From Siphlonurus alternatus (Eukaryota > Arthropoda > Insecta > Ephemeroptera > Siphlonuridae), in assembly GCA_949825025.1 (NCBI GenBank), contig OX463781.1, positions 46,822,317 through 46,886,316 on the forward strand: DNA of 64,000 bases, written 5' to 3'. The position numbers and the translations under genes were made by a program. This document shows positions 56,868 to 64,000 of the stretch, piece after piece (position 1 is the first letter of the stretch; every line of letters starts with the position of its first letter). The notes beneath the pieces are model-generated. The model was given only the letters and a program-made list of their open reading frames with translations. It was not told where the DNA came from and did no database searches.

Positions 56868-57725
56868 ATCAGAGACGCCCAGGTGGAGGAGGGGAGAGAC
56901 ACTTTGGTCAGGCAGAGCGTACTTGAGTAGGAGGCCAAAACCCAGCCGGCGCGATCGTCATCTGTCGAGACATTAGCCGTCCGGAATTTAAAAAATAACA
57001 TGCAATGTAATCGGGAGGAAATATTTTTTTTTAAATATTTACTTGATATTAATGAAGGTGTCTTGTAGTGCGATAATACTTCAATGTAGTCTCCCGTTTG
57101 CTAATTATTTTATTTAGTTCATAAATATCATACTTCTTGAGAAATAAGACGGTAAAGTTAGGGCGGGAACTTGGTTCTATCTTCCAAGCTTTAGTAATGT
57201 ATCATGACGTCACGAAATATTGAAATTACAAAAGTACTTGAATCAACTTTCATACATTATTTTCGATGTAGTAAATAACTTTACTTGATATGTACAAAGT
57301 ATAGAAAATGCAATTAAGTAAAGTGAAAGTCACTCGCTATGAAGAAAGGCTTTCAATGTTCATATGACGTCATCGCCAGTAAACTGACTTTTATTACTTC
57401 GCGCATGCCGGCGCATGCGCAGATGTAACAGAAGTAGCAGAAGTCGGGTTCATAAAAGTTTAATTTAAGTGTATTAATATTGTTTTTGCGTGAAAAAAAA
57501 GGTTGTCCAGTAAGATTAAACTATATTAGAGTTAAACTTGTTTCATTTTGAAAACTCTAGCATACAGCGTAATTGTCGTAAACCGCGACCAAAGTGAAGT
57601 CCTCTCCCATTTGATTACACGCAAACCTGCTGCTCAGTAGGACGGCTATTGAAAAGTGGGCGCGGTCGTGTTGTGGCCTTCTACTCAAGTTCGCTCTGGG
57701 TCAGGCTTCTGTGGTTTCCTGCCTG
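56868..57725. mobile_element. Foldback element, about 860 bp, diverged terminal inverted repeats
   Basis: GGTCAGGCAGAGCGTACTTG then AGTAGGAGGCC (56908-56937) is inverse to GGCCTTCTACTCAAGTTCGC then TCTGGGTCAGGC (57677-57708). Further in, ACATTAGCCGTCC pairs with GGACGGCTATTG. The arms are about 90 bases and diverged. The interior holds CREs at 57205 and 57365 and tandem NRF1-like sites at 57401-57421. No ORF. Confidence 0.6.
57365..57421. promoter_or_regulatory. CRE plus two NRF1/EWG-like sites
   Basis: ATGACGTCATCG is followed 30 bases on by GCGCATGCCGGCGCATGCGC. The right part GCGCATGCGC is the full palindromic NRF1 (insect Erect wing) site, and the left one differs at one base. This pair is typical of CpG-type promoters, yet no transcript start is evident. 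Confidence 0.45.
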
Positions 57726-57870
57726 AGGCGTGCTCTCATCATTCCTGACCCGAGCTGACCTCAATGTACACGCGCCGCCCTCGCTGCAAATACTCTCCTG
57801 CAACCTCGCATAAGTCCCTCGTTGATGCACCTCTAGACACCACGAGCGTGTGTTTTTTTAACTTGTTTCA

Positions 57871-58135
57871 CTGTAAATCTACACCTTCTTAAAATAAGAC
57901 GAAAAAGTGTCCTCTTAATTAAGAAGGTCTTATTTTAAGAGATTTTTGTCTAGAAACAAGTAAATACATTCTTAAAATAAGAACCTATGTTTAAGTACAT
58001 ATCTGAAATTAAGAACATTAGGTTCTTATTTTAAGAATGTACTTACTTGTTTCAAGACAAAAATCTCTTAAAATAAGACCTTCTTAATTAAGGGGACACT
58101 TTTTCGTCTTATTTTAAGAAGGTGTAGATTTACAG
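57871..58135. mobile_element. 265-bp near-perfect palindrome
   Basis: CTGTAAATCTACACCTTCTT at the left is the inverse of AAGAAGGTGTAGATTTACAG at the right, and the arms match almost to the centre near 58003. CTTAAAATAAGA-type boxes recur in both arms. Probably a MITE with no coding capacity. Confidence 0.82.
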
Positions 58136-58239
58136 CATGCAGAATAAAACTGACATAAATGACATTATTTAAGATTATACGTACAATAAATCAACCCCAA
58201 GAGTTTGGAAAATTCCTATACGTTATAATATATAAATTA

Positions 58240-58405
58240 CAGAAAACGTTACCTCTGTTTGTGGACACGCAGTCTATGGAGGCGTGGAGAATTTGAGTAT
58301 TTTGGGATAGACTAGGTGCTCTTCTTACCTCAAAATTGCAAATCTGCATCTCTTTGTCTATTGGAGCTGCAGGAGTGCAGGGGTAAAGTTCGTGCTGCCC
58401 CGAGG
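58240..58405. mobile_element. Family T3 element, partial copy
   Basis: GGAGGCGTGGAGAATTTGAG and, further right, GCAAATCTGCATCTCTTTGT and GGGTAAAGTTCGTG follow the order of the complete copy at 15191-15569. Two minus-strand frames here are translations of the repeat. Confidence 0.65.
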
Positions 58406-58409
58406 AGTA

Positions 58410-59120
58410 CATTAGTTGTTTTATAGTCAGCGATGCTACGGAGTACCTCAGAAAATTCTGTGCTTAGAATACTTCCATTGCATCGTTTATTTGACTGCCA
58501 GGCTTGAGAAATAGAAAGGAAATAGATCATGTTTTGTACGTTGTTATGTTCTATCATTTTTCTCTTCAGAAATATGAATTGTGAGAACTTATTTAGTGTA
58601 ATTAATATTAGTGTGACATAGAAAATTAGTAATATGAAAATATAAATTCTTTCTTATTGCTTATTCTGACTTAAAAAGGGTTAAAAATTACCTTATACCG
58701 TTCAAAACTATTTAAAGTAATATTTACTTATTTTACTTACTCTTCAATATTATATGTGTGTCAAACTAGATATACATTTTAATATACATGTATTATGTTA
58801 AATTATTATACAATATATAATGCTATATATATTGCTATTTTTTAAATTATCACTTATCAGTATAACATTTAATATATAATCATTATTTTTATATTAACTT
58901 TCTTAGTCAATTAAATTTTTGGTGCAACAAAAAACAATTAACAATTACCGTATATCACAAAATTGTTTTTATTATTTTACATTTTTACGCACCAATTCTT
59001 ACGTTTTTTCAATCATATACAGTTGATTTATTTTATGTTTATAAACAAGCCACCATGCAATGTCACAGTTAACATCCATGTAAAATAAAATACATTTACT
59101 GTCGTTTTTCTGCTACACCT
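58410..59120. other. AT-rich non-coding DNA upstream of the proposed Pax start
   Basis: No exon. It would form the distal 5' flank if the promoter at 59125 is real. Confidence 0.5.
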
Positions 59121-59124
59121 GTGG

Positions 59125-59132
59125 TATATAAG
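59125..59132 (+). promoter_or_regulatory. TATA box of the proposed eyg-type promoter
   Basis: GTGGTATATAAGGTC contains TATATAAG, placing a start near 59155-59162. No perfect initiator is seen there (GCATCCTGC is the nearest). It lies 84 bases before the proposed start codon. Confidence 0.4.
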
Positions 59133-59185
59133 GTCTTACAAACGTGTTGCAATGTTTTTGCATCCTGCAGGCCGCTGCACTCGCG

Positions 59186-59209
59186 ATGCATCTCGCGTGC
59201 TGCATGTAA
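59186..59209 (+). CDS. Seven-codon upstream ORF, stop overlapping the main start
   Basis: ATG CAT CTC GCG TGC TGC ATG TAA encodes MHLACCM. The last A of its stop is the first base of the proposed main start, giving TAATG, the arrangement used for termination-reinitiation. It lies 24-30 bases after the expected transcription start. Its value depends on the exon 1 model being right. Confidence 0.35.
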   Translation: MHLACCM

Positions 59210-59248
59210 TGACGGGAGCAGATCTCTTGAGATTAAATCACGTTCATG
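59209..59248 (+). CDS. eyg: Proposed first coding exon of the eyegone-type Pax gene
   Basis: Within a small GC-rich island, an ATG at 59209 (purine G at -3) opens MTGADLLRLNHVH and reaches CATG followed by gtaaag, a reasonable donor at 59249. One base is left over (phase 1). The recognised PAI exon at 62017 starts with two bases of a codon, so joining gives CAT-GTG-ACG and continues TASSSVSAAAA in frame. Support is the compatible phase, the TATATAAG box about 30 bases before the expected cap site, and the absence of a better upstream exon. The same frame is open back to an ATG at 59152, probably at or before the cap site. Alternatives are an initiator ATG at 62007 in an unspliced 5' part of exon 2, or a remote first exon. 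Known family proteins vary at this end, so homology cannot decide. Confidence 0.45.
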
Positions 59249-59397
59249 GTAAAGACGTCCGGAGGGAATTAACCTTATATTGTTTCTCAGTTACTACTCT
59301 CGTTTCTATACATTATATAATAGAGCAAAGTTTATTGACCAAATGGTTTTCAAGTAAATCACATTGTTATGTACGTATTAAATGTACAGTATATCAT

Positions 59398-59522
59398 GTA
59401 CACTCCTCGCCTCGGAAAATTTCCATTTACAGCCTTGTTAATCACCGTACTTCGTAAGAATAACACAAGGCATGGTGATTAACAAGACTGCAAGTAGGAA
59501 ATTTTCCAAGGAGATCAATGTA
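59398..59522. mobile_element. Family T4 foldback MITE, intact copy
   Basis: TACACTCCTCGCCTCGGAAA and TTTTCCAAGGAGATCAATGTA are inverse ends, and TTGTTAATCACC pairs with GGTGATTAACAA inside. It matches the split copy at 34194-34651, including the centre TAAGAATAACA. It lies in the proposed first intron. Confidence 0.8.
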
Positions 59523-59555
59523 CCTATGGTTAGATTAACTTATACATTTTTGAGG

Positions 59556-59559
<4 letters not shown>

Positions 59560-59640
<81 letters not shown>
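59560..59640. repeat. (GA)40 microsatellite
   Basis: About 81 bases of GA, 310 bases into the proposed first intron, on the sense strand of the Pax gene. Confidence 0.97.
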
Positions 59641-59644
<4 letters not shown>

Positions 59645-61535
59645 CAATATTAAAATGAATATGAAAATTACTCGTTAAAAATTTTTGCTCTCCAATCAGT
59701 GTTAACTAATATTGCATCAGTCTTATATACAGTATAACATAGTTGTGACAGTTTTAGCATGTTGAATCAGTTCTAAAATTATCCATAGCTTAGATATTTT
59801 TTATTTAAACACGTTGAGAAGAAATTTGAATAAAATTATAATAAAAACTACTACCAGGATCTTTAAACTCATAATACTATCCATGTTAAAAAAAAAATGT
59901 AAATATTATTAAGTATCCTGATTGTATTTGATTAAGGTAAATGAATGTTCAAGCAAAATATATTTTTATTTCAAGAACTATAAAAATTAATATTTATTTC
60001 ATATCCCTTTATAAGTTATTGCAATATAAGTACAAAAAGTAGCCGACTAATCAAATATGCAATCGTATAAAATTTATATAACTTACATAAGAAATTGTGA
60101 ACACTAATTAACTTTTGGTAATAAAATAAGAAGTAAATTCAAATTAACTTTTTACCAGTCTCCGTCTATGGATTTGTGGTGACGCCATGACTCCTCCTAG
60201 AGGCCACAAGGTACTCAAATGTCCAGAGCTGTCAATCAAAACGACACCTCTCGTACTAAATTTAGCGGCGTTCTTTTTTCTACAGATGATGTTTATTAGC
60301 AATGCAAAAAGTGTAATAATAAAAGTTGATATCACGCCATACTGTGACATTATCGGTCATAAAATAGCAGACAGAAGGAGCCTGCGTGTCGTTTCTTTCT
60401 GCAAGCCACCTGTCGCAAGTTGAATCATTTATAGAAAAACCTTTTCGTATTCAAGAAAAAAAATAAGTTGATATTATACCAAACATATGACGAAAAATGT
60501 TTTATAGAAGTTATTTTGTAAACTTATAATATAGACATGCAAGGGCCATTCAAGTATATAAAAATATACTTATTGTTATTGTATTATAACATAAGGAGGG
60601 AAAAAAGCAATGACAAAAAAAAGTCACGGTTATAATATAAAAATATGGATATGAAAAGTAAGAAATTTTTGTTTAAATATGATCACGTGACCTAGTTGAT
60701 TTTACATACGTTTATATTTATGAAAATGAGTGGCATGACTTATGAAGAGAAGATGATATTTAATGAGCGTGCATGATTTATTATTGCAAGAATCAGTGAA
60801 TATCGTTTGGATTTATTTATGATGCATATGCTAATTTTATCATATATTTGTATTTATATATATTATAGTATATTCCTTAAAGCAAATATTTATGATTATA
60901 CCAATTATATTAATTAAAAAAGGGTATTTTGTCTGGTGTCTAAAATTTGTTTTTCAATAATTTTTCAACAACCTAAAAAATTAAATATCTCATGCAAAAA
61001 ATATTTTCAGTCAATGTATAATAAAAAATATAAAATTGATAAACATCCACATGTATAATTATATCGAAAAAAATCCCAAAGTTCACCTTTTGTATGAAAA
61101 GTGGGGCTATATAATACTGCATGAGAGTGAGTCACGCGCTTTCTATATGGTGTACAGATGTGATATGATTATCAAAATTTTTACGTACTTTAAAAATCTT
61201 GTGCATTATTATAATAATTCGACCCATACATCAGAGTAAATTTGAAGCTGAAATTTTAGGGATAAAAATTTTCTTTGTACGGGCATTTTTTGGAGGTGTT
61301 AATATATTAAATATACTTATGTTCTAATTAACAATGAAACTTTTTCATGATTTCCTAAAGATCAAATCAATATATTATATAATAATACAATTAATTTCTT
61401 AGGTACAAAATTATGTAAAGAAAAATATCAGAAATAGAAAAAAACATACAGTAAAAACTATCAATTCCGCATGCATCTATTAATAAATTTTGTGTCGTCG
61501 AAATAAAAATATTGAGAAACCTCGCTCTTGAATGT
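59645..61535 (+). other. Proposed Pax intron 1, mostly AT-rich
   Basis: A slightly GC-richer patch at 60150-60425 (GGTGACGCCATGACTCCTCC, GCAAGCCACCTGTCGC) has frames on both strands without splice signals. No other gene. Confidence 0.4.
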
Positions 61536-61700
61536 GAGCAAATCCCCCTAATTGGAATTAGACTGACCTAGAGTTGCGTAGTGCGCGCTCGAGAATTAGC
61601 GAGATCCAATTAGTGGGTGGTGTTGTGCCCGCGTAGGCTTTTGTTTGTGCCCGTCAAATTGATTAATTTGCAAGCTGGACGAGTCACAATTGTTTAATTA
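61536..61700. promoter_or_regulatory. Homeodomain-site-dense candidate enhancer, 0.3 kb before the PAI exon
   Basis: Within 160 bases: CTAATTGGAATTAG (61548-61561, a near-palindromic pair of TAAT cores as bound by paired-class homeodomains), GAATTAGCGAG, CCAATTAGTGGG, CAAATTGATTAATTTG (61655-61670, near-palindrome) and TTTAATTAAG. G+C is clearly above the flanks and no frame is open. Location in the intron of a Pax gene with its own homeodomain suggests auto- or cross-regulation, but that is inference. Confidence 0.5.
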
Positions 61701-62016
61701 AGTTATCATTAAGTCAAGGAAAAATTATAAACATTTGGAAGAAAAAATAAGATATAATTAATATTTTCTTTTCATTTATTCACTTTTGTTACATAATATA
61801 AAATACACTGTAGTAATGGTTTCTAGCAAATGATTGTAAAAGCTAAAAACTTTAATTTTAAATCAAATATATTATTATCTTACACTATTTATTTTTTAAA
61901 AATTTCAAATAACGTGACAAAAATTGTAATTTATTTACTAAAATTTCAGCTTCTTTTCCTAAGATCTGTCTGATTTTGGTTCACGGTGCTCACTCGATGA
62001 CTTCTTATGTTCACAG

Positions 62017-62262
62017 TGACGGCATCAAGTAGTGTCAGTGCTGCCGCAGCCGCCGCCGCCGCTGCAGCCGCCTCCGCGCTGCCTCCACAACTACGCGAGC
62101 TGTACGCTAGCGGGGGTGGGGGCAGCGCCGGGGGCACGCACCACCCCCTGGCGAACTTGGTGTCACAGCAGCGCCTCTTGGAGCTCTCGCGGTTCGGACT
62201 GAGGCACTATGACCTGGCCCAGCACATGTTGACCCAGCAAGGGGCCGTCAGCAAACTGCTTG
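62017..62262 (+). CDS. eyg: Eyegone / twin-of-eyegone type Pax exon (polyAla and truncated PAI domain)
   Basis: Acceptor CTTCTTATGTTCACAG ends at 62016, and exon end CTGCTTG is followed by donor gtgagtac at 62263. An in-frame TGA at 61998 shows the frame must be entered by splicing or at an ATG at 62007. The peptide starts TASSSVSA, has 11 consecutive alanines, then SALPPQLRELYASGGGGSAG, HHPLANLVSQQRLLELSRFG and finally LRHYDLAQHMLTQQGAVSKLLG. The last part aligns with the second half of a paired-domain PAI subdomain (helices 2-3, the region that in canonical Pax reads like VELAHSGVRPCDISRQLL), without the N-terminal half. That truncated PAI followed by a complete RED domain is the hallmark of eyegone-type Pax proteins: nuclear DNA-binding factors, mainly repressors, acting in eye and imaginal disc growth in flies. 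The exon ends in phase 1 where the invariant linker should continue; that exon, RED and the homeodomain lie outside the window. Eyg and Toe cannot be told apart here. Confidence 0.93.
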
Positions 62263-62486
62263 GTGAGTACCTCGAACACATGGTCACTTTCTGAAAAAAT
62301 AAACAACAAAAAGTGTTCGCCATAAAAAGTTAAAAATATTTTACATTTTGTTCTAGTGTACTGACACATATAGTGGGTGGGTACCTCCTTCCTCAATGTT
62401 GCAGCTATAATGGCTGATGATGTTGAAATTTGTACTTCATATCATGATATATTCGTGAAACGTGCATGCAAAATAATTAATAACCA

Positions 62487-62745
62487 ATTTATTGCATAAA
62501 TTAATAGAGGGCACAAAATTATACCACTCAGATTTTTCTGGGAAGTATTGCTAAAGTTTGAACCAAGGCTCTCTGTAACACAGCAGGCCTAGTAGTTTGA
62601 ACCCACATCTCTTTTGTCAAATCATTTTATTAAAAAGTGACGCCTCTTTCTGTACTTTCAATGTTTTTTAAAAAATAGTTCTCGTGCTTAAAAAAAAAAA
62701 AATGAAAAAATCAGAGTATAATAATTTGTAACCCTCTTTTCATTT
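62487..62745. mobile_element. Family T2 MITE, copy 2, in the Pax intron
   Basis: ATAGAGGGCACAAAATTATA and ACTCAGATTTTTCTGGGAAG plus TATTGC, and on the other side AAATCAGAGTATAATAATTT and TAACCCTC, are inverse ends. The interior AAAGTGACGCCTCTTTCTGT then ACTTTC is the reverse of the interior at 29141-29441. The outermost ATGGAGTATC ends are not visible. Confidence 0.7.
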
Positions 62746-62749
62746 CTAT

Positions 62750-64000
62750 ATATTACAAAAAGTTGTGTAGGTTGTCCATTTTATCGATACAGTTTATAAT
62801 ATTTGGAAGAATTTCTTTTTTAAGTATATAAATTTATACAATCAATCCACTTAATATACATTTTTTGTTATTTTATTTTTGTTATTAATTTGAACTATTT
62901 AACTAATAAAATGTCATTAAATATTCTATTTATTATTCTAAAACATAAAAAAAGGCTATAATATTTTAAAATATGTTAAATTAAATTTAAATCATTCTTA
63001 TTTTTTTAAAGTTTATGATAATCTTAATTACAAATCTATTTTCTTAGAACTGTATGCATATATTAATATAGCTTTATGAATAATATTTTAAAATGTCATA
63101 AAATTTTAAGAATAATATTATTTTCTTTTGTTATATGTTATAAACTATTTATTAACCATAAGTTATTATTTGTTATTTTTTAAAGTTAGCTCATGTCACG
63201 CGAATGTTATAAGTTTTTTTTTACGATAGTTATGGATAAAAAACGTTATAAAATGTTACTTACAGCGCCACCATATAGAGCGCACGTGACGTTTTTTATA
63301 TATTAGTGATAACGTCTAAAATGTATGCACATAAATCTGGTCTCAGCACCCTTATAGTAAGTGGGTGGAGGAATAACACGCGATTACGGGTAGGTCGGGG
63401 GTAGCTCGCGGTTACCGGCCGGGGGGTGGTTGCCCCCCCCCCCTCCTCTCCCTCCCGTACACACACAATCTTTCCTTCGACTTTCCTATAACACGCACAA
63501 CAGCGCTTTATTTTATAGTCCATATTCATGAAGCTAAGCTACCCATTGTTTTATACGTGTAGCCAATCATAACTAAAAGATCTTTTTCTCTAGGAAACAA
63601 TGCTATGATGTAATTTACATAATATTAAAACAAAAAAACAACTAAATATGCAGCCATTTTATGTATGGAAGTTGTTCACTAGAGCTTTTATATTGCTTGC
63701 AACAGGCCGCCGCCAAAAGAGAGAAAATGGTCAGTGGTTATTAACTCTCTTATGTATGTGCTAGTGTTAATTTTATGTAAATTATGAATGCATAATTAAT
63801 AATTAAGAAGATATATTTTAACGATGCATATTTATTAAAGAGTCAACTAAGAAACTGCATGCATGATTCTTATTTCCCTCATATATGCCATGAACATTAA
63901 AATGTTGAAAATCAATTTCATTAATTTTATTGCAGTAATCAACAATTGACGATGTATTAATTAATATAATTTATAACTATATATTTAAAATATATTAAAT
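62750..64000 (+). other. Pax intron 2, open to the right
   Basis: AT-rich, with a mixed patch at 63180-63480: AGCGCCACCATATAG (63264-63278; minus strand GGTGGCGCT, CTCF-like), GCGCACGTGACG (E-box) and a C-rich run at about 63434. No acceptor leading into a RED-domain exon is present, so the next coding exon is beyond 64000. Confidence 0.6.

Noticed and set aside
62017..62262. Possible cut/CUX-domain exon (QGAVSKLL resembles SQGSVSDLL)
   Set aside because: The longer stretch from HHPLANL through LSRFGLRHYDLAQHML fits the truncated PAI of eyegone-type Pax, and no cut-repeat tryptophan motif follows.

Overview
This is a eukaryotic, gene-poor, very AT-rich window (by eye above 70% A+T). It has long microsatellites, many small palindromic DNA transposons and only a few spliced coding exons, with no operons or ribosome binding sites. 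The one gene I recognise is an eyegone / twin-of-eyegone type Pax gene at the right edge. The exon at 62017-62262 encodes polyalanine followed by the truncated PAI half of a paired domain. This gene class, the polyalanine style and the transposon load suggest an arthropod, probably an insect, but I cannot name the species.

Layout. 0-0.32 kb: a minus-strand phase-0 exon of an unrecognised gene; a second phase-0 minus-strand exon at 14.7-14.9 kb may belong to the same gene. 0.84-4.5 kb: a nest of TTAA-bounded inverted-repeat transposons. 5.56-6.93 kb: an old array in which a short GTGTCCTTC box recurs about every 170 bases in otherwise diverged DNA. 7-59 kb: a large apparently non-coding territory in which AT-rich DNA alternates with short GC-richer islands of 100-300 bases. 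These islands carry homeodomain-, GATA-, nuclear-receptor- and bHLH-like sites and look like candidate regulatory elements, as expected around a developmental regulator. Between them lie hAT-type MITEs, several near-perfect palindromes, a CRE-bearing foldback family and four pure (CT/GA)n tracts of about 80-180 bases.

Right edge. I propose a start for the Pax gene at 59.1-59.25 kb: a TATATAAG box, a 7-codon upstream ORF whose stop overlaps the main ATG as TAATG, a short coding exon 59209-59248 ending in phase 1, then an intron of about 2.8 kb with a homeodomain-site-rich island near 61.5-61.7 kb, then the PAI exon 62017-62262. Its donor opens an intron that runs off the window; the RED half and the homeodomain would lie beyond 64 kb.

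Most other open reading frames are chance products of AT-rich DNA or translations of repeats, and I leave them out. Site and domain names are pattern recognition by eye; no database search was possible.
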